From assembly GCF_003858645.1 (NCBI RefSeq), contig NZ_RQJP01000001.1:1-64000 (forward strand): a stretch of 64,000 nt of DNA. The letters run 5' to 3'. The DNA is from Larkinella knui (GTDB lineage: Bacteria; Bacteroidota; Bacteroidia; Cytophagales; Spirosomataceae). Positions 1 to 8,809 of the stretch are shown here, one piece after another. The position numbers and the translations under genes were made by a program. The first letter of the stretch is position 1, and every line of letters starts with the position of its first letter. Under the pieces are notes generated by a model. The model was not told where the DNA came from and ran no database searches. It saw only the letters and a list, made by a program, of their open reading frames with translations.

Positions 1-115
1 GGATGGTGGCAAGGGTGCGGGGGAACACCTCTTCCCATACCGAACAGAGCCGTTAAGCCCCGTTACGCCGATGGTACTGCCGTCACTGGTGGGAGAGTAG
101 GTTGCCGCCACCACA
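1..115 (+). rRNA. rrf: 5S ribosomal RNA (5' end at or just before the window edge)
   Basis: The stretch has the conserved 5S core (CCGAACAGAG, GTTAAGCCCCG, GCCGATGGTACTGC, GGTGGGAGAGTAGG). Helix I can be drawn between TGGTGGC at 4-10 and GCCACCA at 107-113. The rest of the rRNA operon would lie to the left, outside the window. The exact 5' end cannot be fixed because the gene begins at the window edge. Confidence 0.95.
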
Positions 116-126
116 GATTTAATAAG

Positions 127-160
127 GGTCCTGTCTTCACAAGAGGCAGGACCTTTTTTG
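127..160 (+). terminator. Rho-independent terminator of the rRNA operon
   Basis: GGTCCTGTCT and AGGCAGGACC form a 10-bp stem (one G-T pair) with a short loop, followed at once by a run of T. It lies about 12 bases after the 5S rRNA, so it very likely ends the rRNA transcript. Confidence 0.9.
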
Positions 161-446
161 TGGGATGAGTAGCACAGGTAAACCTGGGAGTGGTCCAAAT
201 CCATTCGAAAAGTTGGGTTGGATGGTGAAGTTGATCCAATAGTAATTCATAAAGCCGCCAACGGCCTAAAAAGAATACCGGCGGTTATCGCCAGTATGAA
301 CGCCAAAACGATCCTCCCAATCCCGCAACCCCATTTAAGATCGAAGCTTCTGAACTGAGTTTAGAGGGGTAGGAAACGTCGAAGGCTGCCGCAAGTATAT
401 GCTTAGTTTAAATGGATCCCCACTACTAAATCGGTTAATCCTTGCT
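161..446. other. Intergenic stretch between rRNA operon and peptidase locus
   Basis: No gene is supported here. Codons 253-372 on the plus strand are open and coding-like in composition (about 39 codons ending in TAG), but there is no start codon and a stop lies immediately upstream. It may be a decayed gene end or chance. No promoter or terminator for the minus-strand peptidase is obvious. Confidence 0.5.
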
Positions 447-2093
447 TCACTTTAGCAATTGGACCAACACATAATAATTGGGATCACTAGTCAACGTCGT
501 TATACCGGACTTTTGCAACGTTTGCCATTGTGTAGTTGGCTTGAGATTTTGATCAGGCCCCGACTGGTTTAGGCAAACCCGCACGGGCATATCAAACCCT
601 TCGACGCAGTTTGTCCAGCGGTATTGAATCTTGTTTTTAACCAATTTATACGCTAACGTTGGAATCCGCTTATCGCGAAGATATTGGTCAAATACCTTCT
701 GGAGATTGATGCCTGCCTGTTGGCTGATGTAGGTCTCAATCTGGTTGCCATCAACGGTCTGGTGATAAAACGTTTCATTAAGCCCCCGAAGAATTCCCCG
801 CCATTTGACATCATCCCCGATAATCTGCCGAATTGTATGCAAAAGATTTCCACCTTTGTAATACATATCGCCTGAACCTGAATGGTTTACATTGTAAGTT
901 CCGACAATGGGCCGGTCATTGCGAATTAGCGCACGGGTACCCATTACGTAGGCAGCTCCGGCGGCTTTTCCATAATAATACTCGGTATACAGGTTCTCCG
1001 AATAATTGGTAAAACTTTCATGGACCCACATATCGGCAATATCCCGGTAGGTAATATTATTGGCAAACCACTCATGGCCGGATTCGTGGATAATGATAAA
1101 ATCCCAGAGAAGTCCAAAACCCGTGCCGGATAAGTCTTTGCCCAGATAGCCATTTCGAAAGCGATTCCCATACGTCACCGAGCTTTGATGTTCCATGCCC
1201 AGATACGGTGTTTCGACGAGCTTATACCCATCCTCGTAAAAAGGATAGGGCCCAAACCAGTATTCAAATGCCTTTAACATGGGTTTGACTTGCTGGAATT
1301 GCCGACGAGCGGAATCCTCGTGTTCGGGTAATGCATAAAAGTCCAGCGTCAATCGTCCTTTTTCGCCTTGCAATGTATCGGCCCAGTGAATGTATTTACC
1401 GACGTTGACATTGACCCCGTAATTATTGATCGGATTATTCACAAACCAGTCAAAGGTATGGCTGCCATCCGTGTGTTCGGTTACCCGGCGCAGCCGTCCG
1501 TTCGAAACATCGGTTAAGTCCTTAGGTACTGTAATGCTAATAAGCATACTGTCGGGTTCGTCATACATGTGATCTTTACAGGGCCACCAGGCGCTGGCCC
1601 CTAGTCCCTGACAGGCGGTAGCGATAAACCACTGACCGGTTTTATCCCGTTTCCAGACAAAGCCGCCGTCCCAGGGCGCGCGTTTGGCAACCCGCGGTTT
1701 CCCGGAATAATAGACCACTACCGACTCCCGTTGTCCGGTTTTTTGTGCTTTTTGGAGGGTTACAAAATAAGCGTTTCCGTCCTGTCTGAACTCGAGTTGT
1801 TTTCCATCCTGAGTGATTTTCTCAACCTTGAGTGGGCGTTGTAAATCGACCTGTAACGTCTGACCGGGTTTCAAAACCCGGTATTGAATGGTCGTACTGC
1901 CACTGATTGCACTGTCGGCCGGATTGATCCTGACTTGCAAGTGGTAATAGGCTAAATCCCACCAGATTCGCTCGGGTGTAATGGAACCACGCAGGGTATC
2001 ATCATGCGTAAACGCGAATTTCTGGGCCGACGCCGTCAGGGAAAGAAACAGGGCCGCCAGGAACCAGATCGATTTTGGAAGTGAATTGCTCAT
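447..2093 (-). CDS. Secreted M1-family metallopeptidase (gluzincin aminopeptidase)
   Basis: Zinc-dependent peptidase of the M1 family, about 548 residues. An N-terminal hydrophobic signal ending near TASAQ indicates export. The zinc site HESGHEW (His336, His340) is followed 18 residues later by Glu359 in WVHESF, the spacing typical of M1. The usual exopeptidase motif GxMEN reads GMEHQ here, so strict aminopeptidase specificity is uncertain. The chosen start at 2093 puts the signal peptide at the N terminus. An alternative start at 2132 overlaps the upstream stop as TGATG and would add 13 residues. It is the last gene of a minus-strand operon with an S9 peptidase and an AraC regulator, opposite hydroxyproline catabolism genes, suggesting extracytoplasmic peptide processing. 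Confidence 0.85.
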   Translation of the reverse strand: MSNSLPKSIWFLAALFLSLTASAQKFAFTHDDTLRGSITPERIWWDLAYYHLQVRINPADSAISGSTTIQYRVLKPGQTLQVDLQRPLKVEKITQDGKQLEFRQDGNAYFVTLQKAQKTGQRESVVVYYSGKPRVAKRAPWDGGFVWKRDKTGQWFIATACQGLGASAWWPCKDHMYDEPDSMLISITVPKDLTDVSNGRLRRVTEHTDGSHTFDWFVNNPINNYGVNVNVGKYIHWADTLQGEKGRLTLDFYALPEHEDSARRQFQQVKPMLKAFEYWFGPYPFYEDGYKLVETPYLGMEHQSSVTYGNRFRNGYLGKDLSGTGFGLLWDFIIIHESGHEWFANNITYRDIADMWVHESFTNYSENLYTEYYYGKAAGAAYVMGTRALIRNDRPIVGTYNVNHSGSGDMYYKGGNLLHTIRQIIGDDVKWRGILRGLNETFYHQTVDGNQIETYISQQAGINLQKVFDQYLRDKRIPTLAYKLVKNKIQYRWTNCVEGFDMPVRVCLNQSGPDQNLKPTTQWQTLQKSGITTLTSDPNYYVLVQLLK

Positions 2094-2131
2094 AAGACTT
2101 TTAGTTCCGTGTTCATGTAACAGATACGCCA

Positions 2132-4318
2132 TCAGCGCGGCCCCGGTGGGCAGTGCTCCAGTAAATACCGGGTGTAGAGCGTATGGAGGTGTTGCGTAGT
2201 GCCTTCGCCTTCCGAAATGCTGTGCGTACGGTTTGGATACGGCATCATCTGAAACTGTTTATTGTACTTAATGAGTTCATTAATAAGGGCTTCTGCATTG
2301 GAGTAATGTACATTGTCGTCGCCCGTACCGTGAATGTAGAGCAGGTTACCCCGTAAATTTTTGGCATATGTAATGGGTGAACCAGCCACAAAATCCTCCC
2401 GGTTTTCCTGGGGCAAGCCCATATAGCGTTCCTGATAAATATTATCGTAGAATAGTTGATTCCCCACGGCGGCAATGGCAATACCGGTTTTATAGAGCTG
2501 GGGATACTGAAAAAGGAGTTGAAGGGTCGTCGCACCACCACCACTCCAGCCCCAAACCGCCACTCGGCCCGTATCCAGATAGGCACGTTGCTCGAATAGC
2601 TTTTTAGCCCCCATAGCCTGATCCCGGACGTTAATTCGTCCGATCTTCCGGTAAATTGCCTTGCGCCAGGCGGCACCCTTGAGCGTTGGCGTCCCCCGGT
2701 TGTCCAGAGCAACGTAACAATAACCGGCTTTGGCCATATCACCATCAAAAAGAGAATTGCTGCCCGCCGAAAATACGTCATTTGTTGTACTGCTGGCAGG
2801 TTCGCCATACACATAAAATACGATCGGGTATTTTTTGGTGCTGTCAAAATCAAGCGGTTTTCGAATCCAGCCATCCAGGGTTATTCCGTCAGACGTGGTG
2901 ACGGTAAAAAACTCAACATGACGGGCTGTTGGGCTGTTGGATGCGGAGCGTGATGACGTTCGAACGACCTGATTATCGGACAATCGAATCCAGTTTGTCA
3001 TCGGGGGAATCAGATGACTGTTGAACGTGTGCTGGGCATACTGACCTCCGGGAGCGATGTCATACGAATGGGTTCCGGTTTCATTGACCGGCGAAATCCG
3101 TTCCAGTTTTCCCTTTCCGTCCATCTTGGTCCGAAACAAATACCGTTGCGTTGGGTTGGTGGGGGAAGCTATGAAGTACAGATACCGGTTTGGCTCGTCA
3201 ATGTAACTGATGTTGGCCATGTCGTATGAGCCGGGCGTGAGTAAAATTTCTTTTTTACCATCGCGACTTACCTGATAGATGTGCCGCCAGCCGTCTTTTT
3301 CGGAAACCCAAAGAAACGATTTGCCGCCTTCCAGCCACTCCCAGCCCGCAGGATTACCACGATTCCAGACTCCTTTGGTATCAATCCAGGTTTCGCTGGT
3401 TTCACGGTGAATGGGCACAGCGGACCCATTGGTGGGTTGGCACACAAACAAAATACTTTGATTTTGTTTCCGGTTTACCTGTTGGACAATCAACTCGTTG
3501 GTCGTAGGAAACCATTCCATGCGAGCGAGGTAGTGTTGCTGCGGATCGCCCGGTATGGCCAGCCAGCGCGTTGGCCCGCCCGTTGCCGGAACCACGCCGA
3601 TTCGAACCGGCGACGGTGATTCGCCCACCTTCGGGTATTCGACCGGAATCACGCGGGAGTAGACGGAGTCGGTCGTGTTGAGCATCAGATAATCGCGGAT
3701 GTTGCTGGCGTCGACCTGCCAATAGGCGATTTGCTTGCTGTCGGGACTCCACCGAAAACCGTCACGGCAATCGAACTCTTCTTCATACGCCCAGTCGAAC
3801 GTGCCGTTGATGCGTTTGCGGGTGCCATCGGACGTAAGCGGGGTGGTTTTTCCGTTCGCAACCTCTTCCACAAACAGATTATTTTTGCTCACATAAGCTA
3901 CCTTGGTTCCGTTGGGTGACAGCTTGGCGTAGAGCAGCGACTGGCTGGGCTGGGCTTTGCCAACCTGTCGCAAGTGACCGGTTTTCCGGTTAAGTAAAAA
4001 GTAGTCACCCCGGGTGTTGTATCGCCAGACCCGGGCGGTATTGGTAAAAATCAGGACCGTTGATGAATCACGACTAAAGTCAAAACCGGCTACATTCAGC
4101 GGTTTCGACGCGCCGGGTGGGGTAAGCTGCTCTTTAGAAATTACCGTTATTTCCTTTCCGGACAGGACTTCCGTCTGAAGGATGGACTCGTTCCCTGCCG
4201 TTAAATACGCCGTCCCGCCGGCCGTCCAGCGTATCCCCTGAAATTGCGCGAATGACACCGGTAAGCAGCCGGCAAGTAGAAGAAAGTTGAATAGTAAAAT
4301 TCTGATAATGAGTCTCAT
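2132..4318 (-). CDS. Secreted S9 family (DPP-IV-like) prolyl oligopeptidase
   Basis: A 728-residue serine peptidase with an N-terminal beta-propeller (DPPIV_N type, about 40-480) and a C-terminal alpha/beta-hydrolase domain. The catalytic triad is readable: Ser592 in GWSGGGA, Asp667 in GTGDDNVH and His699 in NRTHS. The family cleaves dipeptides after a penultimate proline, and some members accept hydroxyproline. The N terminus is a signal sequence. LLAGC could be a lipobox, or cleavage could follow SFAQ, so periplasmic or outer-membrane-anchored placement are both possible. It starts 3 bases after the AraC gene and overlaps the M1 gene region, consistent with one transcript. Supply of proline/hydroxyproline dipeptides to the divergent catabolic operon is inferred from context. 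Confidence 0.88.
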   Translation of the reverse strand: MRLIIRILLFNFLLLAGCLPVSFAQFQGIRWTAGGTAYLTAGNESILQTEVLSGKEITVISKEQLTPPGASKPLNVAGFDFSRDSSTVLIFTNTARVWRYNTRGDYFLLNRKTGHLRQVGKAQPSQSLLYAKLSPNGTKVAYVSKNNLFVEEVANGKTTPLTSDGTRKRINGTFDWAYEEEFDCRDGFRWSPDSKQIAYWQVDASNIRDYLMLNTTDSVYSRVIPVEYPKVGESPSPVRIGVVPATGGPTRWLAIPGDPQQHYLARMEWFPTTNELIVQQVNRKQNQSILFVCQPTNGSAVPIHRETSETWIDTKGVWNRGNPAGWEWLEGGKSFLWVSEKDGWRHIYQVSRDGKKEILLTPGSYDMANISYIDEPNRYLYFIASPTNPTQRYLFRTKMDGKGKLERISPVNETGTHSYDIAPGGQYAQHTFNSHLIPPMTNWIRLSDNQVVRTSSRSASNSPTARHVEFFTVTTSDGITLDGWIRKPLDFDSTKKYPIVFYVYGEPASSTTNDVFSAGSNSLFDGDMAKAGYCYVALDNRGTPTLKGAAWRKAIYRKIGRINVRDQAMGAKKLFEQRAYLDTGRVAVWGWSGGGATTLQLLFQYPQLYKTGIAIAAVGNQLFYDNIYQERYMGLPQENREDFVAGSPITYAKNLRGNLLYIHGTGDDNVHYSNAEALINELIKYNKQFQMMPYPNRTHSISEGEGTTQHLHTLYTRYLLEHCPPGPR

Positions 4319-4321
4319 ATT

Positions 4322-5185
4322 TTAAAAAATCGCTTTGATGTATTGACCCGGTGTTAAACCGGTGATGAGTTTAAATTGGCGGTTAAAGTTTGACAAATTA
4401 GTGTATCCGCACGAAAAAGCAATCTGACTGATCGGCAGTTTCGATTCCTGCAACAACCGGCAGGCGTGTTCGATACGTACTTCATTGAGCAGTTGCGAAA
4501 ACGTTTTGCGGGTGTGAAGCCGGAAAAACCGGCAAAATGCGCTGGGTGTCAAATGGGCCTGAGCAGCTACATCATCCAATGTGATGGGCGAGGCATAGTG
4601 GTTCAGAATAAACGTAAACACACTATCCAACCGCTGGTGATCGTCGGGTCGGCGGGGTTGCTCATAGGCGGTCATCGACAGCATTTCCCGCCGTGAATCG
4701 GAAGCCATACGATCTAAAACCGTCAGAAGCGTCATCAACTGCTCAAAAGGACGAAGCGTGTGCAGTTGCTCCATAAAAGAGGTGGTCGAAACCGGCTCAT
4801 TGAACCGGATCCGCACCCCGTGCCGGGCTTCCTGAAATAGCTCCGTGAGATGCGTTAATTCGGGCATACCGAAAAAGGTTTCCTTCAGGTGTTCCGGACG
4901 CAGGTAAACGGAATAGGAAAGAGCCCGGTGCGTAGTAGCGGTGGTGAAATAATCGGGGTCATTTCGGAAAACATGCGGCAAATTGGCACCCAGTAGCAAT
5001 AAATCGTAGGGCCGAAAACGGTCGATCCGGTCGCCGACAACCTGCGTACCCACACTTTCTTTGATCAAGGTCAACTGCAATTCCGGGTGAAAATGCAGCC
5101 GGTCATAAAAATGCGGGCCGTCGTCGACCTGCACCCGAAACGAGCGGTCATCAACCGTGGGGACTTTAAATAGCAGCGGTTTCAT
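4322..5185 (-). CDS. AraC family transcriptional regulator
   Basis: A 287-residue protein with an N-terminal cupin-like sensor region (residues about 10-110) and a C-terminal AraC DNA-binding domain of two helix-turn-helix motifs (about 190-287; LDDVAAQAHLTPSAFCRFFR, then ISQIAFSCGYTNLSNFNRQF). It is divergent from the hydroxyproline operon and co-directional with the two peptidases, so it is the probable local activator responding to an amino-acid-like effector. An inverted repeat GGTCA-N6-TGACC lies 18 bases upstream of its start and could be its own operator. The effector is not known from sequence. Confidence 0.88.
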   Translation of the reverse strand: MKPLLFKVPTVDDRSFRVQVDDGPHFYDRLHFHPELQLTLIKESVGTQVVGDRIDRFRPYDLLLLGANLPHVFRNDPDYFTTATTHRALSYSVYLRPEHLKETFFGMPELTHLTELFQEARHGVRIRFNEPVSTTSFMEQLHTLRPFEQLMTLLTVLDRMASDSRREMLSMTAYEQPRRPDDHQRLDSVFTFILNHYASPITLDDVAAQAHLTPSAFCRFFRLHTRKTFSQLLNEVRIEHACRLLQESKLPISQIAFSCGYTNLSNFNRQFKLITGLTPGQYIKAIF

Positions 5186-5425
5186 CGGGAAAACAACAAT
5201 TCGGTCAGGTGATTGACCTTCCTACGGAAAAACAAAGTAGCACTAAGTAGCCGGATTAATACAGAATTAGTGAATAAATTTCCCAAACAGCAGAGAACTG
5301 GCAAAAATAGTATTAGAATTGATCAACCGGTATGAAGTGAACGATCCATTTAATTGCCAAATTTGTTCTGCCTGACGCCTTTTGACGTCCTGTATTCATT
5401 CAACTCCGATCAATTCCCGACTCTT
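5186..5425. promoter_or_regulatory. Divergent control region between AraC gene and hydroxyproline operon
   Basis: A 240-base divergent intergenic region. It contains the inverted repeat GGTCA-N6-TGACC at 5203-5218, a minus-strand TATTTTTG at 5302-5309 that fits the Bacteroidota -7 pattern TAnnTTTG, and a plus-strand near match CAAATTTG at 5358-5365. No clear -33 partners are visible, so promoter calls are tentative. Confidence 0.4.
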
Positions 5426-6337
5426 ATGGCTATTTCCGTACCCTGGAAAGGGGTTTATCCCGCCCTCCTCACGCCGTTTACGGCCGACGATGAACTCGAT
5501 TTACCCCTCTTCGCTACCAATATTCAGGCCCAGCTTGAGGCCGGTGTTCATGGACTCATCATTGCCGGTTCTTTGGGCGAGGTCAGTACGCTGGCCGGGC
5601 CGGAGAAACTTTCGTTGCTGGAAAAGGCGCTGGAAACCACGAACGGGCGGGTTCCGGTGATTATGAATGTGGCCGAAGCCTCAACGCGTGAAGCCGTTCG
5701 GAGTGCCCGGGAGGCCGAAGCCAACGGGGCCGATGGCCTGATGCTGTTGCCACCGATGCGGTATTTTGCCGATTCCTACGAAACCGTTGCATTTTTCAAA
5801 ACGATCGCGCAGGAAACGTCGCTGCCCATCATGATTTATAACAATCCGGTGGATTACAAAATCATGACGACCGTGGCGATGTTTGACGAACTGGCTACCT
5901 TGCCGAACATTCGGGCCGTGAAAGAATCGACCCGCGACCTGACCAACATCACCCGGATGCGGAATGCGTTTGGCGACCGGTTTAGTTTGCTGGGCGGAGT
6001 GGATACGCTGGCACTTGAAGCCCTGATTTCGGGGGCCGATGGCTGGGTGGCCGGGTTGGTCGATGCATTCCCGCTGGAAACGGTTGCGATTTATGAACTG
6101 GCAAAAGCCGGTCGAATTGACGAAGCACTGCGCATTTATCGCTGGTTTATGCCTTTGCTGGAATTGGATATTCAGCCGAAACTGGTGCAGTACATCAAGC
6201 TGGCCGCTGCGGCTACCGGTATTGGTTCGGAATACGTTCGGGCTCCGCGACTGACGCTCGTTGGCGAAGAACGGGCGCGGGTGCTGGGCATTATCGAAGC
6301 CGCGCTGGCAACCCGGCCGGTTCTGCAACTGGCCTGA
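5426..6337 (+). CDS. DHDPS/NAL-family lyase, probable pyrroline-4-hydroxy-2-carboxylate deaminase
   Basis: A 303-residue class I aldolase-type TIM barrel of the dihydrodipicolinate synthase family. The Schiff-base lysine is Lys166 in RAVKEST, the proton-relay tyrosine is Tyr138 in IMIYNNP, and GSLGE replaces the usual GTTGE substrate-carboxylate loop. It is not the biosynthetic DapA by context: the next two genes are a hydroxyproline epimerase and a D-amino-acid oxidase. That order matches the pathway in which the oxidase product, Delta1-pyrroline-4-hydroxy-2-carboxylate, is deaminated to alpha-ketoglutarate semialdehyde by a DHDPS-family enzyme. The ATG at 5426 is chosen because homology starts at MAISVPWKG; an upstream TTG at 5354 is unlikely. 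The function is inferred from the neighbourhood. Confidence 0.82.
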   Translation: MAISVPWKGVYPALLTPFTADDELDLPLFATNIQAQLEAGVHGLIIAGSLGEVSTLAGPEKLSLLEKALETTNGRVPVIMNVAEASTREAVRSAREAEANGADGLMLLPPMRYFADSYETVAFFKTIAQETSLPIMIYNNPVDYKIMTTVAMFDELATLPNIRAVKESTRDLTNITRMRNAFGDRFSLLGGVDTLALEALISGADGWVAGLVDAFPLETVAIYELAKAGRIDEALRIYRWFMPLLELDIQPKLVQYIKLAAAATGIGSEYVRAPRLTLVGEERARVLGIIEAALATRPVLQLA

Positions 6338-6340
6338 TCC

Positions 6341-7342
6341 ATGAATTATAATTTTTTCTGTATCGACGCCCATACCTGCGGAAACCCCGTTCGGGTGGTG
6401 ACGGGAGGCAGCATTCCGCACCTGACGGGTGCGACGATGAGCGAAAAACGCCAGCATTTTCTGCGTGACTACGACTGGCTTCGAAAAAGCCTGATGTTCG
6501 AACCACGCGGTCACGACATGATGTCGGGCAGCATTTTGTATCCGCCCAGCGACCCCGCCAATGATGTCGGCGTGTTGTTCATCGAAACCTCGGGTTGTTT
6601 GCCGATGTGCGGACACGGGACCATCGGCACCGTCACGGTTGCCATTGAGCAGGGCCTGGTGGTGCCCAAAACGCCGGGCGTGTTGAATCTGGAGGTGCCC
6701 GCCGGGTTGGTGCGGGCCGAATACCGCCAGGAAGGCCGGAAGGTGAAATCGGTTAAAATAACCAATGTCAAGTCGTATCTGGCGGCCGAAAACCTGACGG
6801 TCGAATGCCCGGATCTGGGGACTTTGACGGTCGATGTGGCCTATGGCGGTAATTTCTACGCCATTGTTGACACCCAGCCCAATTTTGCCGGGTTGCAGCA
6901 CTTCAAAGCCGAACAACTCATTGCCTGGGCGCGGGTGATGCGCGAGCGGATGAATGAGCAGTATCAATTTGTTCATCCCGAAAACCCGACGATCAATGGC
7001 CTGAGCCACATTCTCTGGACGGGCACACCCCTGGCTGCGACGTCAACGGCCCGCAATGCGGTTTTTTACGGGGACAAGGCCATCGACCGGTCACCCTGCG
7101 GAACCGGCACCTCGGCCCGACTGGCGCAGTGGTACGCTAAAGGCTGGTTAAAACCGGGTCAGGACTTTGTCCACGAAAGCATTATCGGCTCTATTTTTAC
7201 CGGACGAATCGAGCAGGAAACGGACTTGGCTGGCCAGACGGCCATTGTTCCGAGCATCGAAGGCTGGGCTATTATTCATGGCTTCAACCACATCATACTG
7301 GATGAAGACGATCCATACGTACACGGTTTTCAGGTCATATGA
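6341..7342 (+). CDS. 4-hydroxyproline 2-epimerase (proline racemase family)
   Basis: A 333-residue proline racemase-family protein. Both catalytic cysteines are present: Cys90 in MCGHGTIG and Cys253 in DRSPCGTGTSA. This Cys/Cys pair identifies epimerase or racemase chemistry, as opposed to the dehydratases that have Ser or Thr at the first position. It converts trans-4-hydroxy-L-proline to cis-4-hydroxy-D-proline, the first step of the catabolic pathway. It begins 3 bases after the preceding stop and overlaps the next gene by 4 bases (ATGA), so the three genes are translationally linked. Proline racemase activity cannot be ruled out from sequence alone, but the neighbours favour hydroxyproline. 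Confidence 0.88.
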   Translation: MNYNFFCIDAHTCGNPVRVVTGGSIPHLTGATMSEKRQHFLRDYDWLRKSLMFEPRGHDMMSGSILYPPSDPANDVGVLFIETSGCLPMCGHGTIGTVTVAIEQGLVVPKTPGVLNLEVPAGLVRAEYRQEGRKVKSVKITNVKSYLAAENLTVECPDLGTLTVDVAYGGNFYAIVDTQPNFAGLQHFKAEQLIAWARVMRERMNEQYQFVHPENPTINGLSHILWTGTPLAATSTARNAVFYGDKAIDRSPCGTGTSARLAQWYAKGWLKPGQDFVHESIIGSIFTGRIEQETDLAGQTAIVPSIEGWAIIHGFNHIILDEDDPYVHGFQVI

Positions 7343-8586
7343 GGCACATTGGAATTATCGGCGGAGGAGTAATCGGGTTATGTTCAGCGTATTACCTGGA
7401 TAAGGCCGGGTATAAAGTTACGGTTTTCGATCAAAATACGCTGACCGATGGCTGTTCGTTCGGCAATGCGGGAATGATTGTGCCCAGTCACATTATTCCG
7501 CTGGCGCAACCGGGCATGATGGCCAGGGGAATGCGGATGTTGCTGCGTTCGACCAGCCCGTTTTACATCAAACCACGCCTGAGTGCCGATCTGCTCCGCT
7601 GGGGCTGGCTGTTCTACCGGCATTCGACGCCCGAACACGTTGAACGGTCGATTCCGGCCCTGCGCGACCTGAGTTTACTCAGCAAAAAACAGTACCAGGA
7701 ACTCGCGCAATCCGGCGATTTGTCGTTTGGCTGGGAGGAACTCGGGTTACTGATGCTGTACAAAACCGCTTCGGCCGAACACGAAATGGCGGAAGAAGCG
7801 GAGGTGGCCAACCGGGCCGGAATTGAAGCGCAGCAGTTGTCGGGGGTGCAGGTTCAGGATCTGGAGCCGACGGTTCGTGTGATGGTTCGCGGGGCGGTTT
7901 ATTACCCCGGCGACGCGCATCTGAATCCCGGCCAGTTCGTTCGCTCGTTGGTGGCTTATCTGAAAAAACGGGGTGTTACGCTCCTGGAACGACAAAACGT
8001 TATCGATTTTGGACGGACTACTTCCCGAATCACGTCCGTCCGAACCCTTTCAGGAGACCATTCCATCGATGAAGTCGTGATTGCTGCGGGCGCCTGGTCA
8101 CCGTCGTTGACTCGCTTACTCGGTTTTTCGTTGCCGTTGCAGGGGGGCAAGGGATACAGTTTTACGCTACGGAATCAACGTCCGTCGGTCCGTGTTCCCG
8201 CCATTATGCTGGAAGCCCGCGCAACGGTAACGCCGATGGGGCCGGATCTGCGGTTTGCCGGTACGCTGGAAGTGGCCGGAACGGATTTATCGGTCAACAT
8301 GAACCGGGTGCGGGGAATTGTCAATTCCATTCAGAAGTACTACCCGGATCTGCCGGCCGAAATGCCCGAAATTTCAAAAGTCTGGAGTGGCTTGCGGCCC
8401 TGTTCGCCCGACGGTTTGCCGTATATCGGCCGGGTTTCGGGCTTTGAAAACCTGACGCTGGCCACCGGACACGGTATGATGGGCGTAAGTTTGGGTCCGG
8501 CTTCCGGTAAACTCGTGGCTGATGTCGTGCATAATCAGGTTCCCGCCCTGGACTTAAATCCATTTGATCCGGACCGGTTCCGATGA
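7339..8586 (+). CDS. DadA-like FAD-dependent D-amino acid (D-hydroxyproline) dehydrogenase
   Basis: A 415-residue flavoprotein of the DAO/DadA family. The dinucleotide-binding motif IGIIGGGVIGLCSAYYL is at the N terminus and a FAD-contacting GHGMMGVSLGPASG stretch is near residues 378-391. It is expected to oxidise cis-4-hydroxy-D-proline to Delta1-pyrroline-4-hydroxy-2-carboxylate, the substrate of the DHDPS-family protein two genes upstream. The start codon overlaps the epimerase stop (ATGA). It ends this operon. No alpha-ketoglutarate semialdehyde dehydrogenase, the last pathway step, is present in the window. No signal peptide is visible, so it is probably cytoplasmic or at the inner face of the membrane. 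Confidence 0.87.
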   Translation: MRHIGIIGGGVIGLCSAYYLDKAGYKVTVFDQNTLTDGCSFGNAGMIVPSHIIPLAQPGMMARGMRMLLRSTSPFYIKPRLSADLLRWGWLFYRHSTPEHVERSIPALRDLSLLSKKQYQELAQSGDLSFGWEELGLLMLYKTASAEHEMAEEAEVANRAGIEAQQLSGVQVQDLEPTVRVMVRGAVYYPGDAHLNPGQFVRSLVAYLKKRGVTLLERQNVIDFGRTTSRITSVRTLSGDHSIDEVVIAAGAWSPSLTRLLGFSLPLQGGKGYSFTLRNQRPSVRVPAIMLEARATVTPMGPDLRFAGTLEVAGTDLSVNMNRVRGIVNSIQKYYPDLPAEMPEISKVWSGLRPCSPDGLPYIGRVSGFENLTLATGHGMMGVSLGPASGKLVADVVHNQVPALDLNPFDPDRFR

Positions 8587-8747
8587 AAGGAGCGTGTTTT
8601 GCTAAGAAATTGCAGAAAAGTGAACAAAAACAGCTTGATTTTGAATAAAAAAGCCAGAATTGTATACTTTTATTCTTTATAACCGTTTACTAGCATGTAG
8701 TTACAGATAAATACTAAAAATATTTATCGTCCACTTTCTGATTCTAC

Positions 8748-8780
8748 TTGATGTATTTGAAAGAAACGCTCTACTTTTGT
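8748..8780 (+). promoter_or_regulatory. Bacteroidota-type promoter upstream of the small conserved gene
   Basis: TACTTTTG at 8773-8780 matches the -7 consensus TAnnTTTG exactly, and a TTG at 8748-8750 lies 22 bases upstream, within the 17-23 base spacing described for Flavobacterium promoters. Transcription would begin near 8787, giving a leader of about 23 bases. The 8587-8747 stretch is AT-rich with nothing else recognisable. Confidence 0.55.
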
Positions 8781-8809
8781 GTAGTTATTGACCATAACTA
8801 TCCCATGCC

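Noticed and set aside
253-372. Open, coding-like frame just after the rRNA terminator
   Set aside because: Only about 39 codons, no start codon, a stop immediately upstream and no recognised family; kept only as a remark on the intergenic stretch.
5426-6337. Biosynthetic dihydrodipicolinate synthase (dapA)
   Set aside because: The family fold fits, but the coupling to a hydroxyproline epimerase and D-amino acid oxidase and the altered GSLGE loop point to catabolism.
5681-7009. Long open frame opposite the hydroxyproline genes (442 codons, minus strand)
   Set aside because: Rich in His, Gln, Arg and Phe as expected from the reverse strand of a GC-rich gene; the plus-strand genes have full catalytic motifs.
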